The translations under genes were made by a program, and so were the position numbers. A stretch of DNA of 64,000 bases from Syntrophotalea carbinolica DSM 2380 (GTDB lineage: Bacteria; Desulfobacterota; Desulfuromonadia; Desulfuromonadales; Syntrophotaleaceae): the NCBI RefSeq assembly GCF_000012885.1, contig NC_007498.2, positions 1,364,001-1,428,000 on the forward strand, given 5' to 3'. The notes below the pieces were generated by a model. It did not search any database, had not been told where the DNA came from, and saw only the letters and a list, made by a program, of their open reading frames with translations. Below are positions 1 to 10,116 of the stretch, one piece after another (position 1 is the first letter of the stretch; every line of letters starts with the position of its first letter).

Positions 1-901
1 CTCTGACCTGCAAGGGACTGGATGGGGCGCATCCCAGATCGAGAATATCACCCACTTTAAAGTTTAGAATGTCCCTTACGGTCAGATTCAGGGTCGCCAT
101 TTGAGCCGACAGGTCGACATCCATCTGCTCGATTTCCTGTTCCAGTTGGGTTTGCCAGGGGCGGTCCTGGCTTTCCGAAAAGACCGCGCTCCCTTCGCGC
201 ATTTTTTCCTTGAGAGGGTCGAGCATCGCCATGGGCAGGACCAGGACGATTTCGTCTTCAAGGTTATTGCCGGTAACGACGAAGTGCGCCGCCAGCACGG
301 ATGCATCGCCCGGCACAATGTTGATCAGGCGTGTCGAACTTTCGATTTTCACCAGCGAGCTCTCGATTTTTTCCAGAGGGGCGAAGGTCTTGTTCAAATC
401 GAGGCAGGCATCCGCAATGGTGTTGCGCAAAACGCTTGTTTCGATGGCTGTGAGGGATCTGCCCGGCAAATTCAGGTTCACGTCAGGTGCCCCGCCGAGC
501 AGGTGTTCCAGCAGATAAAAGGCCAGTTTTTCCTTGAAGATGAAGACGCCGCGCCAGCGCAGCGGATCGAGACGAATGACGCCCAGCGCATCCCTTCCTG
601 CCAGTTGCTGTAAAAAGGTGTCGTATTCATACACCTGCATGATGCTCCGGCGCACACCGATGCTGCGTTGCATGCGATTGGTCAGGGAGATGCCCAGGTG
701 GCGGGCCAGGGTATCGAGGACCAGATCGAAGTTTTCGATTTTACAGTGACGCGGACCTTGCAGCGCCACCAGGTTCAAACTGGAGATTTCCCGTTTGACC
801 TCGGCCGGCGGCTCCGGCTCTTCATCGCGCAGAGGGATTTCTCCGTCATGCACGGCCGAGAGCAACTCGGCGATCTCCTCTTTGGAAAGAATACGTTCCA
901 C
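1..901 (-). CDS. fliM: Flagellar motor switch protein FliM (3' end outside window)
   Basis: FliM forms the middle of the C-ring switch complex with FliG and FliN and binds phosphorylated CheY. The reading frame runs off the left edge, leaving about 300 codons of a protein usually 320-340 aa long. It starts with GTG at 901 (reading V/M-ERILSKEEIAELL, the usual FliM N-terminal motif that binds CheY-P) after an AAGGGG ribosome site. The core shows GVRRSIMQVYEYDTFL and the C-terminal SpoA-like domain begins near LNLTVRDILNFKVGD. It lies 10 bp after fliL, as the last visible gene of the motA-motB-fliL-fliM run. Identification rests on the full length of visible protein; the only doubt is the missing C-terminus. 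Confidence 0.96.
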   Translation of the reverse strand, partial: MERILSKEEIAELLSAVHDGEIPLRDEEPEPPAEVKREISSLNLVALQGPRHCKIENFDLVLDTLARHLGISLTNRMQRSIGVRRSIMQVYEYDTFLQQLAGRDALGVIRLDPLRWRGVFIFKEKLAFYLLEHLLGGAPDVNLNLPGRSLTAIETSVLRNTIADACLDLNKTFAPLEKIESSLVKIESSTRLINIVPGDASVLAAHFVVTGNNLEDEIVLVLPMAMLDPLKEKMREGSAVFSESQDRPWQTQLEQEIEQMDVDLSAQMATLNLTVRDILNFKVGDILDLGCAPSSPLQVR

Positions 902-911
902 GCCGCGCCCC

Positions 912-1415
912 TTATTGAACCACGAACTCGGTAAAATAAATTTTCTGGACCTTGCCGCGTCGGAAAAAACTGTTGATTTTGGCCATCAATTCCGCTCGCA
1001 GCTGTAATTTCCCCTGCAGATCGGACATCTCGGAAAAAGTCTTGTTGCTGATCAGCAGCAGTACCGCATCACGAATCTGCGGCATACGCTCGGTGGCTTC
1101 CTGGATGGCCAGTTCGCTGTCGACTTCGAGGGTAATGGATGCCTTCAGGTAACGGGTGCCCTGGACATCGAGGATGTTGACGATGAAGGGTTCGACCTCC
1201 ACCATCAGTCCGCTGAGTACCTTGGTGCCGTTGGCGGGAGCCGTGTCTCCGGCGGTTTGTTCTTCCTGTTCAGCCGCCGGGGCATTGGCCTTGCCCATCA
1301 TATAGGCGGCAACTCCGATGGCACCCAGCAGCAGTACGCCGAGAATGCCGATGATGATCAGGTTCTTGTTACCTTTTTTGGCCGAACCGTCTTGCTGAAG
1401 GTCTTTTTCTGCCAT
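912..1415 (-). CDS. fliL: Flagellar basal body-associated protein FliL
   Basis: A 167 aa protein with a short cytoplasmic basic/polar N-terminus, a single membrane segment around residues 19-40 (LIIIGILGVLLLGAIGVAAYM) and a periplasmic domain of the FliL type ending in FFRRGKVQKIYFTEFVVQ. FliL surrounds or touches the stator and stabilises torque generation. The start ATG at 1415 is preceded by AAGGAT at good spacing. It lies between motB and fliM in one operon with gaps of 18 and 10 bp. Length and layout are normal for the family. Confidence 0.95.
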   Translation of the reverse strand: MAEKDLQQDGSAKKGNKNLIIIGILGVLLLGAIGVAAYMMGKANAPAAEQEEQTAGDTAPANGTKVLSGLMVEVEPFIVNILDVQGTRYLKASITLEVDSELAIQEATERMPQIRDAVLLLISNKTFSEMSDLQGKLQLRAELMAKINSFFRRGKVQKIYFTEFVVQ

Positions 1416-1433
1416 GATATGAATCCTTGAAAG

Positions 1434-2177
1434 CTAAAAGGGAAGTTGGTCGGCAGCGTCGATCAGATAGGGCAACTGCTCTTGATATTGGTTCAGGTTT
1501 TCCAGGACGAATTCCACGCGACGATTGAGAGCCTGTTGTTCGGGGCCAAGCCCCGGCGCCACTGGCCGCTGATCGCCGTAACCGACGGCCGACAGGCGAT
1601 CGAGGGGCAGCAAATCTTCGCCGGCGAAGAATTTCAGCACCGCCACTGCGCGTTGTACCGATATATCCCAGTTGGTGATGGCCGGATTGGCCGGTTTCTG
1701 GTTATCGGTGTGCCCTTCGATGCGCAGCAGTAGCGGCAGCGGTTTGACCAAACCCGCAACTTCCCGCAGTATCGGCAGGGCCGTCGGTTTGAGCTCGGTA
1801 CTGCCGGCATCGAACAGGATGGCGTCCTTGACCCGCAAAATAACCGCCCCCCGGTCCTTGACCAGATCGATGTCGCGGTCGATGCGCAGACGCGCCAGCA
1901 TCGACTGCACGCGGTTGTACAAGCGGCTTACATAATCGTCATCCATGGGAGCGTAGCTGATGACCTGCGGTTTGTTGACTTCGCTGACACTGGAACTCTG
2001 CAGAAAGCCGAAGGCCCCCTTCAGGGATCCGAGGGCGTCGAAAAATTTGCGCTTGTCCATGTTGGCCATGGACAACAGCAAAACGAAGAAGGTCAGCAAC
2101 AGGGTGACCATGTCGCTGTAGGTAACCATCCAGGCCGGTGCGCCGGCAGCGGCTTTTTTGTTCTTTTTTCGGGCCAT
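1434..2177 (-). CDS. motB: Flagellar stator protein MotB
   Basis: A 247 aa stator subunit that anchors the MotA/B ion channel to peptidoglycan. A basic N-terminus leads into one transmembrane helix; the ion-carrying aspartate is Asp22 in TYSDMVTLLL. The C-terminal half is an OmpA-like peptidoglycan-binding domain with GHTDN and the NRRVEFVL ending motif. Only 2 bp separate the motA stop from this ATG, so the two are translationally coupled. The ion type (H+ or Na+) cannot be read from the sequence with confidence. Confidence 0.97.
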   Translation of the reverse strand: MARKKNKKAAAGAPAWMVTYSDMVTLLLTFFVLLLSMANMDKRKFFDALGSLKGAFGFLQSSSVSEVNKPQVISYAPMDDDYVSRLYNRVQSMLARLRIDRDIDLVKDRGAVILRVKDAILFDAGSTELKPTALPILREVAGLVKPLPLLLRIEGHTDNQKPANPAITNWDISVQRAVAVLKFFAGEDLLPLDRLSAVGYGDQRPVAPGLGPEQQALNRRVEFVLENLNQYQEQLPYLIDAADQLPF

Positions 2178-2179
2178 GG

Positions 2180-2953
2180 TTACTTCTTCTTCCCGAAGTG
2201 GGATTGACGGTCTTTGGGAGCGACGAAAGCATGCAGGCGATGTTCCAGTACGCGAGGGTTTTCGCCTTCCAGTATCGAGCGCATCCCTTCAGCGATCAGG
2301 GTTTTATCCAGCACCTCATCGGAGGAGCGGTTTTTAAGTTTTCCGGACATGGGCATACAAATGATGTTGGCGATAACCGCCCCGTAAAAAGTGGTCAACA
2401 GGGCAACAGCCATGGCCGGTCCGATGGATGACGGGTCGTTCATGGTCTGGAGCATCTGCACCAGGCCGATAAGGGTGCCGATCATGCCCATGGCAGGTGC
2501 GTAGGTACCCATGGCCACCATGATTTCCGAGCCGCGATCATGACGCTCCTCGAGGTATTCGATTTCGCTGTCGAGCATCTCCTTGAGTTTGTCCGGTTCC
2601 TGGCCGTCCACCGCCATCTGCAGGCCTTTGAGAAAAAACGGGTCGTCCACCTCTTTGGTTACCGACTGGAGGGATAAAATTCCTTCCTTACGCGCCTTGC
2701 CGGCATAGTCGATGATCTGGGCAATGCGGTCGGTGCTTGAGAATCGCTGGGCGAAAAAAGCTTTTTTGATAATCGCAACGGTACCCATCATGTCCTTGAA
2801 GGTGTAATGCACCAGAGTGGTGCCGATGGTGCCGCCGATAACGATCATGGCCGAAGGAGGGTCGATGAAAAGGGTGATGCCTCCACCGGAAGAAATGGCC
2901 AGGATCATCAACAAAAAAGCGGCTGCGATGCCGGCGATAGTAGAGAAGTCCAT
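2180..2953 (-). CDS. motA: Flagellar stator protein MotA
   Basis: A 258 aa four-helix stator subunit of the short MotA/PomA type. The chosen start is the ATG at 2953 (MDFSTIAGIAAAF), preceded by GAGG at about 7 nt; the frame is open further upstream, but that part is hydrophilic, lacks a ribosome site and would cover the promoter. Visible landmarks are IDPPSAMIVIGGTIG in the first periplasmic/second helix region and YAPAMGMIGTLIGLVQML near the third helix. It is the first gene of the motA-motB-fliL-fliM run, with a sigma-54 promoter 78 bp upstream. In close relatives this gene normally sits beside flgE; here about 23 kb of accessory genes intervene. Confidence 0.96.
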   Translation of the reverse strand: MDFSTIAGIAAAFLLMILAISSGGGITLFIDPPSAMIVIGGTIGTTLVHYTFKDMMGTVAIIKKAFFAQRFSSTDRIAQIIDYAGKARKEGILSLQSVTKEVDDPFFLKGLQMAVDGQEPDKLKEMLDSEIEYLEERHDRGSEIMVAMGTYAPAMGMIGTLIGLVQMLQTMNDPSSIGPAMAVALLTTFYGAVIANIICMPMSGKLKNRSSDEVLDKTLIAEGMRSILEGENPRVLEHRLHAFVAPKDRQSHFGKKK

Positions 2954-3030
2954 AATATCCCTCAGTGAAAGGAGTGGGCTCATTCGCGTTATGGCCGGAG
3001 TGTATCTTCGGCCTTTGCCATGGCACTTTT

Positions 3031-3046
3031 CGCAAAGACCGTGCCA
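3031..3046 (-). promoter_or_regulatory. Sigma-54 promoter of motA-motB-fliL-fliM
   Basis: On the minus strand the sequence reads TGGCACGGTCTTTGCG, which has the invariant GG and GC exactly 10 nt apart and differs from TGGCACG-N4-TTGCA only at the last base. Transcription would begin about 12 nt past the GC, near 3019, leaving a leader of roughly 65 nt before motA. A sigma-54 activator of the FleQ/FlrA type is encoded at 50374-51786. Confidence 0.8.
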
Positions 3047-4033
3047 GAGCCGTGTCGTCACGTTGCGGACCTTTTGGGATGAACAAAAACGAAGGTTTAT
3101 TAATGGTTTAAAGGGATTTTTTATGGAGATGAAAAATCAGAGGTTAGCTCCGGACAGGAAAACCGCCCCGTATCAACAGGACTGTTTTTCCAATTGTCAG
3201 GGTTTTGACTTGTCGTTAGTCGTAATTTTATTCAGCCGTGACACACGGAAAAGTGTCTGTACATACTGAGCATGCAAAGCACGCGAAAACAATAACCTGC
3301 AGGACGCTGGGGAGGCTGTCTTGAAGGTTGTCTTGGGGGTAGACGTCACTCGAGTAAGATTCCATGAGGACACTGTGAAGGCATGGCGGATTGGTGGCAT
3401 GCTCACGGCGGGGTTCCCTCTCATGAAAAAAATAGCAGCATGTTCATTCGGCTCGGAAAGCTTGTCAGGGGAATGACAAGTGGGGAAGGGGGGCGCTGAG
3501 ATGCTATTCACCTCGTACCTCCGCCCTGGAGGCAGGGTTCCTAAACATCATACTGAACCTGGATTGTTCAAAACTTCATGTTCAAAATTCACGAGCTTCA
3601 AGACAAGGGAAACCCGTCCGGTACGTCAGGCGGGTTTTCTTGTCCCGCAGGGCATTTTCCCTTTCTTCGGAAGATGCGGTACGCAGGCCCAGAAGATCAG
3701 GCGTTGCCCTTCCAAACAACTGCCTGGTCCCTTCCACCATTTTTTGCTTTATAAAGGGCTTTGTCAGCATATTTTATAAGATCTTCGATCTCCGATAGTG
3801 CCAATAATGCTAGTGCCAGAGCAAAGGTGACTACCAGGACGGGGCTATTGATATTTGTTTATTTTTCTTTTGAATAACGCTCTTCTAAGGGATGTTGGTT
3901 GTTGAGTAGGTGTAATTCTCACTGAGCATGGTACCTTTATATAAAAAAGGTCATGACTCATTGATAGGTTTTGCACTTACTGGAAAGTTCAGCCGTGGTT
4001 TTTTAGGGCCAACGAGGGGAAAGGAGGCAGAGA
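3047..4033. other. Intergenic region, no convincing gene
   Basis: About 990 bp between the motA promoter and the peroxiredoxin gene. I see no reading frame with coding character or a ribosome site. It contains one hairpin of the accessory-block family (3602-3644), a small GACAC/GTGTC stem near 3240, and an AT-rich stretch around 3780-3960 that probably carries the peroxiredoxin promoter, although I could not place the -35/-10 boxes with confidence. Confidence 0.5.
3602..3644. terminator. Hairpin of the accessory-block family (terminator-like)
   Basis: The arm GACAAGGGAAACCCG (3602-3616) pairs with CGGGTTTTCTTGTC (3631-3644), with one bulge. It has the same CCCG.CCGG...TCAGGCGGG core as the hairpins at 4922, 7047 and 9974. 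No annotated gene ends directly before it, so it may be a leftover or mobile copy rather than a working terminator. Confidence 0.5.
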
Positions 4034-4756
4034 ATGACTGAAAAGTCAAAAGCAGGATGTGCCCGGTCAACCGGCGGTCTGGTTGGCCAGAAAGAACCTG
4101 GAGAACAGAGAGAGGAAATGCAGCCGACGAAGGAGGTGAAGAAGATGGGGATTGAGCTTGGGAAGGAAGCTCCTGATTTTACCGCCCCTGCTTATTACAG
4201 GGGGGAATTCACGTCTGTGAAACTTTCGGATTTTCTGGGGAAATGGGTCGTGTTGTGCCTTTACCCAGGCGACTTCACCTTTGTTTGAGCAACGGAAATA
4301 GCGGCGGTCGCCGCTAATTACAAGAAGTTTCAGGATCTCGGCGTCGAAGTGTTGACCATGAGCATCGATAGCGTTTTTGTTCACAAAATGTGGAACGACA
4401 AGGAATTGTCAAAAATGGTGGATGGGGGCGTTCCGTTCCATATGCTTTCGGATGCAGGGGGCAAGGTCGGGATGGCTTATGGTGCCTACAACGAGGATGC
4501 CGGCGTGGAAAATAGAGGCAGATTCATCATCGACCCGGATGGAGTAATTCAGGCCTATGAAGTCCTGAGTCCGCCCGTAGGCCGCAATGTTAGTGAGACC
4601 TTCCGGCAAATCCAGGCGTTTCAGCTCATCAGGGCGACAGAAGGTGCAGAGGCAACCCCTTCGGGCTGGAAACCTGGTAAATTGACCCTCAAGCCGGGAC
4701 CGGATCTCGTCGGAAAGGTTTGGGAAGTATGGAGTGTCGACATGGAGTCCGACTAG
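4034..4756 (+). CDS. prxU: Selenocysteine-containing peroxiredoxin (UGA at 4286-4288 read as Sec)
   Basis: A thioredoxin-fold peroxidase of the AhpC/Prx1 type that reduces peroxides with a catalytic selenocysteine. The frame is open on both sides of an in-frame TGA at 4286-4288, which sits exactly at the peroxidatic position: PGDFTFV-U-ATE, where cysteine homologues read PGDFTFVCPTE. A SECIS hairpin follows at once (4299-4316). Two starts have strong ribosome sites: ATG 4034 (AGGAGG, 6 nt; Sec is residue 85 of 240) and ATG 4145 (AAGGAGGTG; Sec is residue 48 of 203, close to the family norm). I give the longer form. The usual resolving Cys is absent: the C-terminal motif reads [10 protein letters not shown] instead of VCPxGWKPG. 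The only other cysteines are Cys75 (VVLCLYPGD) and Cys9 in the N-terminal extension, so resolution may use Cys9 or an outside thiol. Conventional annotation would split this gene at 4288. Confidence 0.92.
4299..4316 (+). promoter_or_regulatory. Bacterial SECIS element of prxU
   Basis: TAGCGGC and GCCGCTA form a perfect 7 bp stem closed by the tetraloop GGTC. The loop begins 17 nt after the UGA, within the 16-37 nt window usual for bacterial SECIS elements, and has guanines at its first two positions as SelB recognition requires. It lies inside the reading frame, as in all bacterial selenoprotein genes. Confidence 0.9.
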
Positions 4757-5420
4757 TCGAGAACTTCTGGAAGCTCATTCCGGACAAATTGTAACGACAG
4801 GTAGGTCGGCTAGCTTTATTTTTGGACGAGCCGTCACAATTGAAGAGGGTAGCCATGTTAAGGGTTGCCAAATGTGGTTGTGGGCCTTTCGTTTTTTATG
4901 ACATTGCACGAGTTCCAAGACCAAGATGCCCCGTCTGGTTCGCCAGGCGGGGTATCTTGCTTAGGCAGGGATTGCGATAATCTGGCGGTCACACCCCATC
5001 CCTTCCCGACAAAAAAACTGACATAACTTGTCAGACATAAGTAGTGTACGCTCTCCGCATAGGCATATAAATATTATAGAGAGGAGTGTCTAGAAAACTA
5101 AGGGCGATTCATGGTCGGCGATATTTCGAAAAAACTGAGGTGTGGTATGCCACATTAAGTGAAGGCTACACTTGTGTGTCATGCCACCTTTTCGTCCGTC
5201 TAAAAGGACCACAATGTCGATAGGCTAACGTAGAAAGAAAACCAAGAGCATTTTTAGGGTTTTGTCCAAGTTCTTAATCTTATTAGTCAATATAGACACA
5301 AAAGCTTGGATATTGTGTTGACGGGCATAAGGTTGAAGCCAATGGTGCGATAATTGAATAGGTTACGATTTGTTTGACTGTACAGGGACAATTCTTTTGC
5401 CAGAAATAAAAAGAAAGCTC
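4757..5420. other. Intergenic region with a structured patch
   Basis: No gene seen. Besides the terminator-like hairpin at 4922-4959 it contains a compact patch at 5139-5188: a palindrome TGTGG-TATG-CCACA (5141-5154) followed by AAGTG/CACTT (5157-5161 with 5169-5173), and outer arms GGTGTGGTAT and ATGCCACC that could pair with G-U pairs. It could be an operator or a folded leader for the downstream GGDEF gene; I recognise no known riboswitch class. Confidence 0.4.
4922..4959. terminator. Hairpin downstream of prxU, accessory-block family
   Basis: A 17 bp stem, CAAGATGCCCCGTCTGG with CCAGGCGGGGTATCTTG, closed by a TTCG tetraloop and complete if G-U pairs are allowed. It lies 165 bp after the prxU stop. 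There is no long T-run, so it could be a terminator of either strand or an mRNA-end stabiliser. The core matches the copies at 3602, 7047 and 9974. Confidence 0.6.
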
Positions 5421-6716
5421 ATGGATAATATCGACTATAAGGAATGTGAGGTTTTTTCACCCTCCTCATCTGATACGCGCTTCAAGATCGAATTAAACAA
5501 AGTTCCTATTGAATGGGATTTGGAAAACGGGAGTTTTACTTTTTTTGGGCTTGATTCGGCTCTTTTCTGGACAGACCCCTCTCTGGTTCGGGTTTTTGCG
5601 CCGCTTGCTGACGAGGTTGGCAGGGATCTCTTCCGGCTACTTGTGGCTCATTCATCCAGCCTGGGCACGAAAGAAGATTATCACTCGATGATAGGAAGTC
5701 TGGGTGATGGTTTTGCCGAGGGTTTTTTGGCCTGGGGAAAGGCGGTCTCCACGGCGGGTTGGGGTGTCTTTGAGATGCCCACATATGACCCGGTTGCCAA
5801 GGTAGCAACAGTGATTGTTAGAAACCCGGTTGAATTAAAAATCCAACGGAACCTACCCCCAGAAAAACGCTGGGGCTGTCCATCTTTGCAAGGCAAGATT
5901 ATTGGGATATTCAACCATGCGTTCAGCGAACACTGCTGGGCAGATGACATCTGTTATTACGATGCGGATACTCCCTACGTCGTTTATCAAATCTACGGTT
6001 CTAAAAAAACTATTTCAGAGGAATTAAAAAATTTACGAAAGGAGCGAATGCTCTCTAGGGAGCGCGCCTTAACTTGTGAAGTAGAACGCAAAACTGAGGA
6101 ACTCAGGCGGTCTAAGGAAGCCCTCGAGGACTATTCAAGGACATTGGAAGAGAAAGTTGCAGCCCGTACCTCCGAGCTTGAAACGATACTTGGGTTGCTT
6201 ATGGCGGAAAAAGAAAAATTCAAGTCCCTAGCTGAAATCGATCCCCTGACCGGACTCTACAACCGACGTGCATTCTTCGGTCTTAGCGGGGAAATCTTAA
6301 AAAAGTATAGCGAGCTAGACCGGCCTATTACGGTCATCATGCTGGACGTTGATTCCTTTAAACAAATCAACGATGTCTATGGCCATTCGGTGGGAGACCA
6401 GGTGCTGGTAGCCCTGTCAGATCTGATAAAAAAAACATTCAGGGGGTCGGATGTCATCGGTCGTATTGGTGGTGAAGAGTTTGCCATTTTATGCCCCAAT
6501 TCCGATTTTGTAAAAGATCGGGCGCCGTTAGAAAACCTGAGAAAAGAGATCGAGGGGTTTCAAATTTCAGCTGAAGGCCATGAAATCAAGGTTACAGTCA
6601 GTATCGGTGCAACTACCGGCAAGAAAACTGACGACCTGGGCGCACTTATCAAACAAGCAGACAAGATGTTGTACAGGGCCAAGGAGTCTGGGCGAAATTG
6701 CATTGTGTCCTCTTAG
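5421..6716 (+). CDS. Diguanylate cyclase with V4R-like sensor domain
   Basis: A 431 aa cytoplasmic protein. Residues 1 to about 205 form a sensor domain whose closing pattern (WGCPSLQGKIIGIFNHAF followed by WADDICYYDADTPYVVYQIY) resembles the V4R/4-vinyl-reductase ligand-binding domain; this is my inference. A coiled coil (about 210-285) links it to a GGDEF domain with an active GGEEF signature (RIGGEEFAIL) and an inhibitory I-site RGSD five residues before it, so c-di-GMP synthesis with product feedback is expected. The ATG at 5421 follows AAAGAAAG; an in-frame TTG at 5370 would add 17 residues but has no better ribosome site. It stands alone and is followed by a hairpin terminator at 6767. 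The ligand is unknown. Confidence 0.85.
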   Translation: MDNIDYKECEVFSPSSSDTRFKIELNKVPIEWDLENGSFTFFGLDSALFWTDPSLVRVFAPLADEVGRDLFRLLVAHSSSLGTKEDYHSMIGSLGDGFAEGFLAWGKAVSTAGWGVFEMPTYDPVAKVATVIVRNPVELKIQRNLPPEKRWGCPSLQGKIIGIFNHAFSEHCWADDICYYDADTPYVVYQIYGSKKTISEELKNLRKERMLSRERALTCEVERKTEELRRSKEALEDYSRTLEEKVAARTSELETILGLLMAEKEKFKSLAEIDPLTGLYNRRAFFGLSGEILKKYSELDRPITVIMLDVDSFKQINDVYGHSVGDQVLVALSDLIKKTFRGSDVIGRIGGEEFAILCPNSDFVKDRAPLENLRKEIEGFQISAEGHEIKVTVSIGATTGKKTDDLGALIKQADKMLYRAKESGRNCIVSS

Positions 6717-6766
6717 ACGTTAAGCCGAAGAAAGATAGTATCAAAAATCACCAGTCATCAGACATG

Positions 6767-6797
6767 AAACGCCCGCCAGGTAAACCTACGGGCGTTT
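6767..6797 (+). terminator. Terminator after the GGDEF gene
   Basis: AAACGCCCG (6767-6775) pairs with CGGGCGTTT (6789-6797), and an inner AGGT/ACCT extends the stem. It lies 50 bp after the diguanylate cyclase stop, with a short TTTCTC tail. Confidence 0.65.
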
Positions 6798-7046
6798 CTC
6801 GCATTGTAAGAGATGTAAAAATCATCCAGAATGGAGATTCTCGGCGGCCTGAAATCTTCTGGCATAACTTTTTAGAGAGTTTGACCTTTAACACGAAACA
6901 AATGTAGTTTGTTGGCATTTCATTTCGCTAGGACTATAAACAAGGGGAATATGACTTTTGACCACAAGCCATTTGTATAACTGCAAATGACTTTTTTAAG
7001 TTGAGTGCCAGTCGAGGCGCTACGCGCCATGCCTGGCGCACAACAT

Positions 7047-7081
7047 AGAAACCCCGTCTGGTTCGCCAGGCGGGGTTTTCT
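7047..7081. terminator. Hairpin of the accessory-block family
   Basis: GAAACCCCGTCTGG pairs with CCAGGCGGGGTTTTC around a TTCG loop, with one bulge. The core is almost identical to the 4922 hairpin, loop included. It stands about 330 bp from the nearest gene end, so a terminator role for a neighbour is not obvious. Confidence 0.55.
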
Positions 7082-7275
7082 CACAAGACAGGAATTCTTG
7101 GACTTCAAGGTTTTCCCGCCCAATGGAAAACTACAATTTATCCAGAATAATTTCCGCGACATATTCTAACCACAGCCAAGAGTTTCAAGGAAATCAGCGG
7201 TGATTTAAAGGCATGGCCTTTTGATTTCGACTTTGAAGAAATGTGGTTTTGTCCATTGAAAAGCACGAAAATTTG

Positions 7276-7306
7276 TTTACATTTTATTCATATGTCTGAA
7301 TGTAAA
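7276..7306. promoter_or_regulatory. Inverted repeat upstream of katG, possible operator
   Basis: TTTACATT (7276-7283) and AATGTAAA (7299-7306) are perfect inverted arms 15 nt apart, with CATATG between them. The region is AT-rich and about 330 bp before katG. A dimeric repressor or peroxide regulator site is possible; I cannot name the protein. Confidence 0.35.
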
Positions 7307-7594
7307 TCACACCGCTGCAGAATGCAGAAAGGAGTCGATATACCTAGCATTCATCAAAACCGTCGAGGCCAAAGTCCTTAAAATCGCCGGGATGACCGAT
7401 GGGCTGAAAATACGGCCCTTTTACTTTTTTCGCATCGAAGGATGAGGCCTTCACCCGGCATGCTCTCCGGTTTTACGCACGCGAATTTATAGCTGTGAAC
7501 AACGGCTGCTTCGGATTGTTTTGCCATGCTTCCGACCGCCGGGATTTACCGGTTGAAAGTCGCGGATAAAAAACAAACAGCGCACGTCACATGA

Positions 7595-9859
<2,265 letters not shown>

Positions 9860-9872
9860 ACTTGAAAAAGAC

Positions 9873-9905
9873 GTTTTCCGGGGGGCTGACAGCCCCCCTG
9901 GAAAC
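9873..9905 (+). terminator. katG terminator
   Basis: GTTTTCCGGGGGGCT pairs with AGCCCCCCTGGAAAC around a GAC loop, 13 bp after the katG stop codon. The stem is very GC-rich with one mismatched spot; there is no T-run after it. Confidence 0.65.
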
Positions 9906-9973
9906 ATGCACTGAGACCGGAAGCTGAGGCGCCGAAGAAGCTCTGTCCCGATATCCCCGAGTCCTAAAACCCA

Positions 9974-10007
9974 GAAACCCCGTCTGGAAATCCGGACGGG
10001 GTGTTTC
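9974..10007. terminator. Hairpin of the accessory-block family
   Basis: GAAACCCCGTCTGGA pairs with TCCGGACGGGGTGTTTC, with a small bulge and an AA loop. It shares the GAAACCCCGTCTGG arm with the copy at 7047. It lies between the convergent katG and autotransporter genes, both of which already have closer hairpins. Confidence 0.55.
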
Positions 10008-10076
10008 GTGTCGGAGGTGGGAGAATTCCAGAAAACCGGTAGGCGTTCAGCCAGACATCATCCCGAGACAAAAGCA

Positions 10077-10113
10077 AAACGGCCCTACCAGCATTTCTGG
10101 AGGGCCGTTTTTT
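10077..10113 (-). terminator. Terminator of the autotransporter gene (possibly bidirectional)
   Basis: AAAACGGCCCT (10077-10087) pairs with AGGGCCGTTTT (10101-10111). It begins 3 bp past the autotransporter stop, and the stem carries A/T tracts on both sides, as expected for a bidirectional intrinsic terminator between convergent genes. Confidence 0.8.
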
Positions 10114-10116
10114 GAC

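Noticed and set aside
4034-4288. An 84-codon reading frame ending at TGA, as if the peroxiredoxin were a truncated pseudogene
   Set aside because: The frame continues without damage after the TGA, the TGA replaces the catalytic Cys exactly, and a SECIS hairpin follows at the right distance.
3047-5420. c-di-GMP (GEMM) or other riboswitches in the long leaders of the accessory block
   Set aside because: I looked for the conserved GEMM core and similar class signatures and did not find them.
6920-7162. An 80-codon minus-strand frame in the katG upstream region
   Set aside because: It runs through the hairpin at 7047-7081 and has no ribosome site or recognisable product.
7450-7491. Possible remnant of a MerR-type regulator (FTRHALRFYAREF)
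   Set aside because: Too short, flanked by stops, and the likeness rests on a handful of residues.
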